Shown: positions 39,225 to 50,190 of the stretch, piece by piece
Layout of the letters: each line of letters opens with the position of its first letter
How positions within the stretch are numbered: position 1 is the stretch's first letter
Origin: a bacterium
GTDB lineage: Bacteria; Desulfobacterota; Binatia; DP-6
DNA length: 64,000 nucleotides
Assembly (NCBI GenBank): GCA_026129405.1
Contig: JAHCID010000001.1
Coordinates: forward strand, 961,237-1,025,236
Direction of reading: 5' to 3'
Notes under the pieces: model-generated
Told to the model about the DNA's origin: nothing
Database searches by the model: none
The model's input: only the letters and a program-made list of their open reading frames with translations
Made by a program: the position numbers and the translations under genes

Positions 39225-40361
39225 CTACAGCCCGATCAGCGCGGCGACGCGCTCGCGGTGCCAGGCGGGATCGCCGAACGCCAGCTCGTTCGCGTGGGCG
39301 CGCTTGAACCAGAGCTGGAGGTCGAACTCCCAGGTGAAGCCGATGCCGCCGTGGATCTCGACGGAACGCCGCGCCGTGCGGGTGTAGACCTCGGCGAGGC
39401 TGGCCTTCGCCATGGCGGCCGCGCGGGCGGCGTCGCGCGGCCGCGCGTCCCAGGCGTGGGCCGCGTACCAGACGAGCGAGCGCGCCGGCTCCACGTCGGC
39501 GACCATCTCCGCGGCGATGTGCTTGATGGCCTGGAACGATCCGATCGTGCGCCCGAACTGCTCGCGCACGCCGGCGTAGGCGACCGCCATCTCGAGCGTG
39601 CGCTGGGCGCCGCCGAGGCAGTCGGCGGCGATGCCCACCGCGGCGAGATCGAGCAGGCGGGCGAGGGCCGGCCAGCCGTCGTGCAGGCGGCCGAGGAGCG
39701 CGTCGGCCGGCAGGTTCACGTCGCGCAGCACGAGCTCGCCGGTGCGGCGGGTGACGTCGACGCCGTGCTGCGGCTTCACGCCGACGCCTTTCGTGCCGCG
39801 CTCGACGAGGAAGAGCGACACGCCGGTCTCGCCGGCGCCGGCGCGCGTGCGCGCCGCGACGACGAACAGATCGGCGCCCGGCGCCTCGGGGACGAAGAGC
39901 TTCGTGCCGCGCAGGCGGAAGCCGCCGCGCACCTTCTGCGCCGTCAGCTGGACGCCCGCGGGATCGTGGCGATCGCTCTCCTCGACGTGCGCCAGCGTGG
40001 CGAAGGCCTCGCCCGCCGTGAGCCGCGGCAGCCAGCTCTTCTTCTGTGCCGGCGTGCCGGCGAGCAGGAGCGCGCGGATCGCGAGCTGCGTCGCGAGGAA
40101 CGGGCCCGGCGCCGCGGCGCGGCCCAGCTCCTCGAGGACGAGGGCGAGGTCGAGCGTGCCCAGCCCGAGGCCGCCGTGCGCTTCGGGCACGACCAGGCCG
40201 AGCCAGCCGAGCTCGGCCATGCGACGGTAGAGGCCGCGCGGCACGCCGTCGTCGAGGCTCGCCGTCGTGCGCACGAGCTCCGGCGGGCATTCGCGCGCCA
40301 GGAACTCGCGGGCGGCGCGCTGGAGCGCCTCCTGCTCCTCGGACAGCCCGAAGTCGATCAC
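39225..40361 (-). CDS. Acyl-CoA dehydrogenase (second subunit-like)
   Basis: 378 residues from GTG 40361, overlapping the stop of the first dehydrogenase gene (GTGA). Family pattern: '[20 protein letters not shown]', '[18 protein letters not shown]', '[20 protein letters not shown]' and '[20 protein letters not shown]'. The catalytic-base Glu position in the last helix region is not clear to me. Such unequal pairs (here 409 and 378 residues) often form heteromeric dehydrogenases for bulky acyl-CoAs such as sterol side chains in actinobacteria; that is an analogy only. FAD-dependent, cytosolic. Confidence 0.9.
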   Translation of the reverse strand: MIDFGLSEEQEALQRAAREFLARECPPELVRTTASLDDGVPRGLYRRMAELGWLGLVVPEAHGGLGLGTLDLALVLEELGRAAAPGPFLATQLAIRALLLAGTPAQKKSWLPRLTAGEAFATLAHVEESDRHDPAGVQLTAQKVRGGFRLRGTKLFVPEAPGADLFVVAARTRAGAGETGVSLFLVERGTKGVGVKPQHGVDVTRRTGELVLRDVNLPADALLGRLHDGWPALARLLDLAAVGIAADCLGGAQRTLEMAVAYAGVREQFGRTIGSFQAIKHIAAEMVADVEPARSLVWYAAHAWDARPRDAARAAAMAKASLAEVYTRTARRSVEIHGGIGFTWEFDLQLWFKRAHANELAFGDPAWHRERVAALIGL

Positions 40362-41587
40362 GACGCGGCCCGGGGACGCGGCTCGCGCGGCATGCCGAGG
40401 CCGCGCTCGGCGATGATGTTCTTCTGCACCTGTGCGGTGCCGCCGCCGATGATGAGGCCGAGCGCGAACATGTAGTCGGTGGGCCAGCTGCCGTCGTCGC
40501 GCACGCGCGAGTCGCGCTTGTCGAGCCAGCCGTAGTCGCCCATGAGCTCGATCGCCGCACGGGCGAGCTGGTGGTTCAGCTCGCAGGTGACGAGCTTGTT
40601 CACCGAGGCGTTGATGCCGGCCGGCCGCTTGCGGAGCGCGTCGGTCAGCTGGCGATAGGCTTCGAGCTTCATCGTCTCGACGCGGATGGCGAGGTCGGCG
40701 AGGCGCTGGCGCACGAGCGGGTCCTGCGACGCCGGCTTGCCGTGTCGCGTCTCGCGCTTGGCGCGGGCGAGCAGCTCCTTCAGGAGCTGCTGCGTGCGCG
40801 TCGTCGAGGCGAGCATGTTGCGCTCGTGGCGGAGCGTCGCGTTGGCGACCGTCCAGCCGTCGTGCAGCTGCCCGACGAGGTTCGTCCGCGGCACGCGCAC
40901 GTCCTCGAAGAAGACCTCGTTGAAGCCCGGGTCGCCGGTCATCTGGACGAGCGGGCGCACGGTGATGCCGGGCGACTTCATGTCGATCAGCACGTAGGAG
41001 ATGCCGCGATGCTTGGGCGCGTCGGGGTCGGTGCGCACGAGGCAGAACATCCAGTCGGCGTACTGCGCGCCCGAGGTCCAGATCTTCTGGCCGTTCACGA
41101 CGAAGTCGTCGCCGTCGACCACGGCGCGCGTGCGCAGCGAGGCGAGGTCGGAGCCGGAGCCCGGCTCCGAGTAGCCCTGACACCAGATCTCGTCGGCGCT
41201 GAGGATCGGCGGCAGGTGGCGTCGCTTCTGCTCCTCGCTGCCGTACGCGATCAACGTCGGGCCGACCATCTGGATGCCCATGCCGCCGATCAGCTGCGGC
41301 GCGCGGGCGCGCACCAGCTCCTCGTTGACGATCGTCTGGTGCATGACGTCGGCGCCCTGGCCGCCGTACTCGCGCGGCCAGCCCATGGCAACGTAGCCCG
41401 CGGCGTAGAGCTTCTTCTGCCAGGCCTTGGCGCGCGCGATGCGCGCCTGCTCGCGGCGCGCGGCGTCGGGCGCGCCGCCCGCGACCGCGGCCGCCGTCTT
41501 GGGCTCGCGCTGCGGGACGTTCTTCCCGAGCCAGGCGCGGACCTGGCGCTGGAGCGCGCGCTCGTCGGGGCCGAGCGTCAGGTCCAT
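40358..41587 (-). CDS. Acyl-CoA dehydrogenase (first subunit-like)
   Basis: 409 residues from ATG 41587. 'WPREYGGQGADVMHQTIVNE', 'CQGYSEPGSGSDLASLRTRA' (FAD binding), 'NGQKIWTSGAQYADWMFCLV', and 'MGDYGWLD' near the C-terminus. The sequence type is the FadE-like group common in aerobic degraders. Coupled with the second dehydrogenase downstream. The ATG shares one base with the stop of the CHRD gene, an unlikely functional partner, so the transcript unit may be read through from a secreted-protein gene. Confidence 0.9.
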   Translation of the reverse strand: MDLTLGPDERALQRQVRAWLGKNVPQREPKTAAAVAGGAPDAARREQARIARAKAWQKKLYAAGYVAMGWPREYGGQGADVMHQTIVNEELVRARAPQLIGGMGIQMVGPTLIAYGSEEQKRRHLPPILSADEIWCQGYSEPGSGSDLASLRTRAVVDGDDFVVNGQKIWTSGAQYADWMFCLVRTDPDAPKHRGISYVLIDMKSPGITVRPLVQMTGDPGFNEVFFEDVRVPRTNLVGQLHDGWTVANATLRHERNMLASTTRTQQLLKELLARAKRETRHGKPASQDPLVRQRLADLAIRVETMKLEAYRQLTDALRKRPAGINASVNKLVTCELNHQLARAAIELMGDYGWLDKRDSRVRDDGSWPTDYMFALGLIIGGGTAQVQKNIIAERGLGMPREPRPRAAS

Positions 41588-42363
41588 CAGTCGATCTCCG
41601 GCGCGAGGAAGGCCCCCGAGACCGAGCAGCCGGCCGCGCACGAGGCGGGCGTCGTCGCCGTGCCGCCGAGCTTCGTGCACTGCTTCGCGGGGACGAGGGC
41701 GCACATCTTGCCGCCGATCAGGTTCGCCGGATCGCTCGAGGCCGCGGCGCAGCAGCGGACGGCCTTCTTCTTGCCCTTCGTCTTGCCGCAGGCCGCCTTG
41801 TTGGCGAACGCCTTCGCCGCCTTCGCGGCCCGCCGCTGGTCCTTCGGCAGCGCCTTCCAGGCCTCGCGCACGCACTCCTTGAAGTTCTTCCAGCCCAGCA
41901 TGGCGCAGTTGCAGCCGCCGGCCTCGATCTGCCCCCGCACCTCGCCGGCCGGGTTCGCCGCCGTGTGGAAGTTGACGTACATCTCGTTGCCCGGCGTGGT
42001 GATCGCCGCGAAGCGGTCGAGGTCGTTGGAGGTGAGCGACACGAGGCCCTCGGCCGTACCGTTCGCGGGCGGCAGGACGGGCAGGGTGACGACCGCCGGA
42101 CCCGACACGCCGGGCGCGCCCACGTGGACGTGTCCGAGCACGGGGTTGCCGGTGAGGCTCCGGAGCGTGACCACGTACGAGAGCGTACCCGCGGCCTCGT
42201 CGACGGCGAGGAAGGCGGTGCCGCCGGCGGTGGCAGGTGCACTCGCCGGCGGCACCTCCTGCGCCGTGTCGAGCGTGGCACGGAACGCCGTGATGTGGGC
42301 CTGGCTCGCGACCGGAGCCGCGAGCAACGCCAGGGCGGCAATCAGTCTGGCGGAGATGCGCAT
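41587..42363 (-). CDS. Secreted CHRD domain protein with Cys-rich tail
   Basis: 258 residues with signal peptide ('LIAALALLAAPVASQAH'). Residues 24-150 are a CHRD domain: 'ATLDTAQEVPPASAPATAGG', 'LSYVVTLRSLTG', 'HVHVGAPGVSGPAVVTLP', 'MYVNFHTAANPAGEVRGQI'. The tail has eleven Cys ('GGCNCAMLGWKNFKECVREA', 'KAVRCCAAASSD', 'GGKMCALV', 'PASCAAGC'). CHRD domains bind or organise extracellular matter in several phyla; bacterial function is unknown. The tail has the style of lineage-specific secreted modules seen elsewhere in this window. Confidence 0.82.
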   Translation of the reverse strand: MRISARLIAALALLAAPVASQAHITAFRATLDTAQEVPPASAPATAGGTAFLAVDEAAGTLSYVVTLRSLTGNPVLGHVHVGAPGVSGPAVVTLPVLPPANGTAEGLVSLTSNDLDRFAAITTPGNEMYVNFHTAANPAGEVRGQIEAGGCNCAMLGWKNFKECVREAWKALPKDQRRAAKAAKAFANKAACGKTKGKKKAVRCCAAASSDPANLIGGKMCALVPAKQCTKLGGTATTPASCAAGCSVSGAFLAPEID

Positions 42364-42445
42364 GCCGGGGGCTGTAGCCGAGCCCCGAAACGGCGACAAG
42401 ACGTGGCCGCCTCCCGGCATGGCTGCGCGGCGGCCACGCGTCCGG

Positions 42446-43296
42446 CTACCGGAACAGCGCCTTCGCCAGCTCGCCGCGGAATCGCTCCGTGAGCGGGTGA
42501 TCGTTGCCCAGCACGGCGAAGGTGTCGACCATCGCCTTGCGCGCCCCGTCGTCCTCCAGCTGGCGGTCGCGTTGCACGACGACGAGCAGCTCCGCGAGGC
42601 CGTCCTCGTGGCGGCCGCCGGCGATGAGCGCGCGACCGAGCGCGAGCCGGGCCGTGAGGTCGTTCGCATCGGCGGCGATGCGCGCCCGCAGCGCGGCCTC
42701 GTCGCCGGCGCCGTCGCGGCGCGTGCGCAGCGCCGCGGCGAGAGGCGCTCCGCGTCGGCGACCAGCGGCGACGGCGGCGCGACGCGCTCGAGCAGCGCGA
42801 GGGCCTCGTCGGTGGCGTCGCGGGCCCCGAGCATCTCGGCGAGGGCGAGGAGGGCCCGGGGATGCCGGGGGTCGGCCTCGAGGGCGGCGCGCAGCGTCGG
42901 TTCGGCCTCGGCCGGCGGCAGGCTCGCGGCGGCGGCGACCAGTCGGTCCGCCTCGGTCGGCAGGATCGCGTCGATCAGCTGGCGCACGACCGGCTCGGGC
43001 TGCGCGCCGACGAACTCGCCGACGAGGACGCCGTCGCGAAACGCCTTCACCGCCGGGATGCTGCGGATGCCGAACGCCGCGGCGACCTCCTGGGCGACGT
43101 CGACGTTCACCTTGGCGAGCACGAAGGCGCCGTCGTGCTGCGCCGCGAGCCGCTCGAGCATCGGCCCCAGCGCCTGACAGGGTCCGCACCAGGGCGCCCA
43201 GAAGTCGACGAGGACGGGCGTCGCCTTCGAGCGTTCGAGCACCTCGCGCTCGAAGTCCGCGTCGGCGACGTCGATGACGTGCGGAGAGCTGGCCAT
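42446..43296 (-). pseudogene. CnoX/YbbN-type thioredoxin-TPR co-chaperone, frameshifted
   Basis: ATG 43296 starts a thioredoxin domain with redox pair Cys37-Cys40 ('DFWAPWCGPCQALG') and 'IRSIPAVKAFRDGVLVGEFV'. TPR-like helices follow ('PTLRAALEADPRHPRALLAL'). Near 42,740 the reading frame must change to keep homology: 'ADAERL' continues as 'AAALRTRRDGAGDEAAL' and 'RLALGRALIAGGRHEDGLAE' in another frame, ending at 42446. The nucleotides CTCTCG where CTCG would restore the frame point to a two-base duplication. Intact, it would be a ~283-residue chlorinase/holdase-type co-chaperone. Real mutation or sequence error is undecided. Confidence 0.8.
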
Positions 43297-43389
43297 GACG
43301 TCGAGTAGTGCGCACTCCGGGCACCGGAGACAACCCGCGGGCCCCGAATTGACCCTCCCCCGACCGGCTCCTATAGTCCGCCGCCGTAG

Positions 43390-45893
<2,504 letters not shown>

Positions 45894-45894
<1 letters not shown>

Positions 45895-46715
45895 TGGCCC
45901 GCACCGCGCGCGTCGGCGCGATCACCATCGGCGCGGGCGCGCCGCTCGCCTGCATCGCCGGTCCGTGCGTCATCGAGTCGCGCGACGCGGCGCTGCGCCA
46001 CGCCGAGGCGCTCGCCGCGATGGCGGCCGCGGCCGGCATGCCGCTGGTCTATAAGTCGTCCTTCGACAAGGCGAACCGGACGTCGCTGGGCTCGTTCCGC
46101 GGCGTCGGCATGGACGAGGGGCTTCGCATTCTCGCCGACGTGCGCCACGAGACGGGCTTGCCGGTGCTGACCGACGTGCACGAGAGCGCGCAGATCGCGC
46201 CGGTCGCCGCGGTCGTCGACGTGCTGCAGACGCCCGCCTTCCTCTGCCGCCAGACCGACTTCGTGCTCGCCGCCGCCGGCGCGGGCAAGCCGGTGAACGT
46301 CAAGAAGGGGCAGTTCCTCTCGCCCTGGGAGATGGCGAAGGTCGTCGAGAAGGCGCGCGCGACCGGCAACCCCGACGTCCTCGTCACCGAGCGCGGCTTC
46401 GCCTTCGGCTACAACGACCTCGTCGCCGATCTGCGCGCGATCCCGGTGCTGGCCGCGACCGGCTGCCCGGTGGTGTTCGACGCCACCCACAGCGTGCAGC
46501 GGCCGGGCGGCCTCGGCACGGCGTCGGGCGGCGACCGCGATCTCGTGCCGACGCTCGCCCGTGCGGCCGTCGCCGCCGGCTGCGACGCCGTCTTCCTCGA
46601 GGTACACGAGGAGCCGGAGCGCGCGCTGTCCGACGGCGCGACCAGCCTGCGGCTCGCCGACGTGCCGGCGCTGCTCGCGCAGCTTGCCGCCCTCGCCCGC
46701 GTGGTACGCGCGTGA
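45894..46715 (+). CDS. kdsA: 3-deoxy-8-phosphooctulonate synthase
   Basis: 273 residues from GTG 45894, which shares a base with the pyrG stop. 'CIAGPCVIESRDAALRHAEA', 'YKSSFDKANRTSLGSFRG', 'DVLQTPAFLCRQTDFV', 'NVKKGQFLSPWEM' and 'FDATHSVQRPGG' are KdsA signatures. It condenses PEP with arabinose 5-phosphate to Kdo 8-phosphate. 'DVLQTPAFLCRQTD' is the PEP-binding segment. Next to kdsD, which makes its arabinose 5-phosphate. Confidence 0.97.
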
Positions 46716-47677
46716 TGTCCGAGCGCCAGCGCCGCGGCCGCCGCGTGCTCGACGTCGAGCTGCGCGCCCTCGAGGCCGTGCGCGACCGTCTCGACGCCGG
46801 CTTCGACCGCGCGCTCGACCTGCTCCTCGCGTGCCGCGGCAAGGTCGTCGTCACCGGCATCGGCAAATCGGGGATCGTCTGCCGCAAGATCGCCGCGACG
46901 CTCGCCAGCACCGGCACCCCGGCGCTGTTCCTGCACGCGGGCGAGGGCGGCCACGGCGATCTCGGCGTGGTCGCGCGCGGCGACGTCGTGCTCGCGGTGT
47001 CGAACAGCGGCGAGGCCGAGGAGCTGGTGCGCCTGCTGCCGGTCGTGCGCCGCCTGTCGTTGCCGCTGATCGCGATCACGGGACGCCGGGAGTCGACGCT
47101 CGGCGCCGTCGCCGACGTCACGCTCGACGTGAGTGTGCCGGAGGAGGCGTGCGCGCTCGGCCTCGCACCCACGTCGAGCACGACGGTCGCGATGGCGCTC
47201 GGCGATGCGCTCGCCGTCGCGCTGCTCGAGGAGCGCGGCTTCTCCGCCGACGACTTCGCGCTCCTGCACCCCGGCGGCGCGCTCGGCCGACGCCTGACGC
47301 GCGTCGAGGACCTCATGCACAAGGGCGCGCAGCTCCCGAGCGTGCCGGCGGCCGCGTCGCTCGAGGAGACGATCGGCGAGATCAGCGGCAAGCGCCTCGG
47401 CATGACCGCCGTCGTCGACCCGAGCGGCGAGCTGCTCGGCATCGTCACCGACGGCGACTTGCGCCGCGGCCTCTCGCGCGCCGCGGACATTCGCGCGCTC
47501 ACCGCGGGCGACCTCATGACGTGCAACCCGAAGACGATCGCCGCGGGCGCGCTCGCGGGCCAGGCGGTGGCGCTGATGGAGCGGCACTCGATCACGTCGC
47601 TCCTCGTGCTCGACGAGACGCGCCGCCCGGCGGGGGTTATCCACCTCCACGACCTGCTGCGCGCCGGCGTCGTATAG
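46715..47677 (+). CDS. kdsD: Arabinose-5-phosphate isomerase
   Basis: 320 residues from ATG 46715 (GTG 46712 also possible), TGATG junction with kdsA. SIS domain: 'KVVVTGIGKSGIVCRKIAAT', 'LFLHAGEGGHGDLGVVARGD', 'AVSNSGEAEEL', 'LHPGGALGRRL'. Two CBS repeats follow from ~200 ('MTAVVDPSGELLGIVTDGDL', 'ITSLLVLDETRRPAGVIHLH'). It isomerises ribulose 5-phosphate to arabinose 5-phosphate. The Kdo-8-phosphate phosphatase kdsC, often next, is not in the window. Confidence 0.95.
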   Translation: MSERQRRGRRVLDVELRALEAVRDRLDAGFDRALDLLLACRGKVVVTGIGKSGIVCRKIAATLASTGTPALFLHAGEGGHGDLGVVARGDVVLAVSNSGEAEELVRLLPVVRRLSLPLIAITGRRESTLGAVADVTLDVSVPEEACALGLAPTSSTTVAMALGDALAVALLEERGFSADDFALLHPGGALGRRLTRVEDLMHKGAQLPSVPAAASLEETIGEISGKRLGMTAVVDPSGELLGIVTDGDLRRGLSRAADIRALTAGDLMTCNPKTIAAGALAGQAVALMERHSITSLLVLDETRRPAGVIHLHDLLRAGVV

Positions 47678-47805
47678 CGGCGCCTGGCCCACACGCCACG
47701 TCCTCCGCCCACGCATCGCCTCGTCGGTTTTGGGGGTTGTCGCGTCGGGAGGATCCGGCAGGGTCGAAGTCGGTCGGTCCCTTCGGGGGCGGCGAGGAGG
47801 CGGTG

Positions 47806-48399
47806 ATGAATCGTCGAACGGCATTGGCGATCCTCTCGCTCGTGACTGCGGGCTGCAGCATCCCGGTCGGCAGCGCCGGTGATCTGCGGCTGGTCCCGTC
47901 GGTGCGCAGCGACGAGCTCGCCACGACCGGCTTCTCGGCGGGTGGAAGCATCATGGGGCTCGAGCTCGGGTTCTCGATGGGCTCCCGCTGTACGGGACTG
48001 GTCTCGGGCGTGGACGGCGACGCGCGCTGCCTCGGCGTCGGCGTCCAGAAGAAGGACGAGCCCGAGAAGAAGAACGAGCCCGCCGAGCGGCAGCCGCCGG
48101 TGCTGGCCTCCCGCAGTGACGGCCGCGAGTACCTCGCGATGTCGCCGAGGATCGACGCGAAGCAGGACGCGAAGCAGAAGGAGCGCGGGGTCTCGGCGCG
48201 CGTCGATCTCTTCGGCGTCGGTGCGGGCCTGTCGGCGAGCGGAAGTTGCGTCGGCGCGACGACGGCGGTCGACGGCGAAGGCCGCTGCCTCGGCGTCGGG
48301 CTGCGTCCGAAGGACGAGGATACCGCGGCGCCGGCGCCGACGCGCACCGCCCGCAGCAAGCGCGCGCTGACGAACGTCAGTCTTCCGGCGCGCAGGTGA
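47806..48399 (+). CDS. Lipoprotein with an internal duplication
   Basis: 197 residues, signal peptide with lipobox TAGC. Two related segments: 'CTGLVSGVDGDARCLGVGVQ' with 'KKDE', and 'CVGATTAVDGEGRCLGVGLR' with 'PKDE', about 85 residues apart. Each follows a Gly-rich lead ('GLELGFSMGSR', 'GVGAGLSASGS'). A Lys/Glu-rich linker lies between. No family recognised; a surface or periplasmic location is likely. It is the first gene after the Kdo operon (128-base gap) and overlaps the end of the convergent repeat protein by 23 bases. Confidence 0.7.
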   Translation: MNRRTALAILSLVTAGCSIPVGSAGDLRLVPSVRSDELATTGFSAGGSIMGLELGFSMGSRCTGLVSGVDGDARCLGVGVQKKDEPEKKNEPAERQPPVLASRSDGREYLAMSPRIDAKQDAKQKERGVSARVDLFGVGAGLSASGSCVGATTAVDGEGRCLGVGLRPKDEDTAAPAPTRTARSKRALTNVSLPARR

Positions 48400-49520
48400 A
48401 CGTCGGGTGACTCCACACGGACGCGCCGGCGCTCACGCCGCTGCAGGTGGCGCTCACCGACGTGCTGCCGCCGCCGTCGGTGCGAACCGCACCGGGGGCG
48501 CACTGCACGGCGCAGGTGCTCCCGGTCGGCGCCGTGCCGCAGTCGCTGACGACGTGCGCGACGTTCAGCGGCGCGCACGTCGCCGGCACGCAGGTAGTCT
48601 CGCCGATCGCCGTGAAGGCGCCGAAGATGCAGATCGGATCGTTGGCGCCGGACTTGGAGTATCCGGCGGCGCACGCGAGTGCGCATGTCTGGCCGCTCGA
48701 CACGGGCGCGGCACAGCCGGGATACGCACCACCCGTCGGCGGCGGCGGCACGGCGGGGCAGGGATCGGCCTCGCAGGTGAAGGTCGCGTGCGACCAGGCC
48801 GACGCGCCGGTGGCGACGCCGGCGCAGGTCGCCGTCGTCGTGGCACCGCCGCCGCCGTCGCTGCGGTGTGCACCGGGCGCGCATCCCAGCGTGCACTGGC
48901 TGCCGGTCGGGGCCGTCCCGCAGTTGCTGACGACGAGCGGAAGCGTCAGCGGCGCACAGGTCGCCGGCACGCACGTCGTGTCGCCGCCCGCGAAGGCGCC
49001 GGACGTGCAGGCCGGATCGGCCGTGCCGGTCTTCGTGTAGCCGGCGGCGCACGCGAGCGTGCACGTGGTGCCGCTCGGGACGTCCGTCGTGCAGCCGGGG
49101 AACGACCCGCCCGCCGGCGGCGGCGGTGCGGTCGGGCAGGGGTCGGGACCGCACGTGAACGTGGCGAAGCTCCACGTCGACGTGCCCGGCCCGACGCCGG
49201 TGCACGTCGCGGTCGTCGTGTCGCCGGTGCCGCCGTCGGTGCGGTGCGCGCCGGGCGCGCAGCCTACGGTGCACTCGCTGCCCGTCGGTGCCGTGACGCA
49301 GTCGCTGGCGATCGCAGGGAGATCCAGCGGCGCGCAGGTCGCCGGCTCGCACGACGTGTCGGCGCCCGTGAAGCTGCCGTCGAAGCACGCGGGGTCCGTC
49401 ACGCCGAGCTTCGTGTAGCCGTCGGCGCAGACGAGCGTGCAGGTCTCGCCGCTCGGCACGCTCGTCGTGCAGCCGGGATACGACCCGCCCGCGGGCGGCG
49501 GCGCGGCGGGGCAGGCCTGC
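48377..49520 (-). repeat. Three tandem ~375-base repeats inside the sushi-like gene
   Basis: The three protein units above are also recognisable in DNA. Each begins with a segment coding 'GG-Y/F-PGC', recurring with a period of about 375 bases. Divergence between copies is moderate, so the duplication is not very recent, yet copy-number change by recombination is possible. Confidence 0.6.
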
Positions 49521-50095
49521 AGGGCCGCGGGGCAGTCCGGGTCGCCGGTGCCGAGCGTGCACACCAGCTTGCGCTGGCGCCCGTCGGGGCTGACCTTGTG
49601 CCGGCAGCCGGTGAAGCGCGTGCAGAGCCGCGTCTCCTCGCCGTCGTTCACGATCGTCGTCGCGACCAAGACGCTGCCGGTCGGAGCGGCGGCGACGTCG
49701 AGCGGCGTGTCGCCGAGGCTGCCGGCGACGATCTTGAGCAGCGCCCCAGGCTTCAGCAGGCTCGATTTCACCGCGCCGTCCTCGGGCGCGGCCTTGTTCA
49801 CGTACTTGGCGACCCGCGGGCCGTTGAGGATCCAGCCCGCGCCCTGCGGCATGCGGAAGACGCCCTTCGCGCCGTCGTAGGCGACGTCGAGCGTCGCCGC
49901 GATCCGGGCCGGATCGCGGCCCGGACCCTTCGCGACGGCGGCGTCCTTGACGACGAAGACGACCTTCGCCTTGCCGGCGGCGCCCTTGCTCACGACGGTC
50001 AGCTTGCCGCCGGCGATCGGAACGTTCGCTGCACCCGACGTCGCCGCGGAGAGCAGACCTGCGAGGACGGTGAGCAGGGCGACGACGCGAGGCAT
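48377..50095 (-). CDS. Secreted protein with three tandem Cys-rich (sushi-like) units
   Basis: 572 residues from ATG 50095 (GGAG six bases upstream; ATG 50107 possible). After a signal peptide comes a ~165-residue domain ('GKLTVVSKGAAGKAKVVFVV', 'GWILNGPRVAKYVNKAAPED', 'LCTRFTGCRHKV'). Three units of ~125 residues begin near 192, 318 and 443. Each has a CCP/sushi-like half ('PPPAGGSYPGCTT', 'GETCTLVCADGYTK', 'TSCEPATCAPL') and a second Cys half ('GSECTVGCAPGAHRTDGG', 'TATCTG'). Such repeats are rare in bacteria and suggest binding at the cell surface. Ligand unknown. Confidence 0.8.
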   Translation of the reverse strand: MPRVVALLTVLAGLLSAATSGAANVPIAGGKLTVVSKGAAGKAKVVFVVKDAAVAKGPGRDPARIAATLDVAYDGAKGVFRMPQGAGWILNGPRVAKYVNKAAPEDGAVKSSLLKPGALLKIVAGSLGDTPLDVAAAPTGSVLVATTIVNDGEETRLCTRFTGCRHKVSPDGRQRKLVCTLGTGDPDCPAALQACPAAPPPAGGSYPGCTTSVPSGETCTLVCADGYTKLGVTDPACFDGSFTGADTSCEPATCAPLDLPAIASDCVTAPTGSECTVGCAPGAHRTDGGTGDTTTATCTGVGPGTSTWSFATFTCGPDPCPTAPPPPAGGSFPGCTTDVPSGTTCTLACAAGYTKTGTADPACTSGAFAGGDTTCVPATCAPLTLPLVVSNCGTAPTGSQCTLGCAPGAHRSDGGGGATTTATCAGVATGASAWSHATFTCEADPCPAVPPPPTGGAYPGCAAPVSSGQTCALACAAGYSKSGANDPICIFGAFTAIGETTCVPATCAPLNVAHVVSDCGTAPTGSTCAVQCAPGAVRTDGGGSTSVSATCSGVSAGASVWSHPTFTCAPED

Positions 50096-50190
50096 GGGGC
50101 GCTCCATGGCAGATCGCAAAATAGCGACGTCCATGATTGCGGGCGGCACGCGCGGTCTCAACCGGCGCGGCCGCGCATCGCGCCGCGCGC

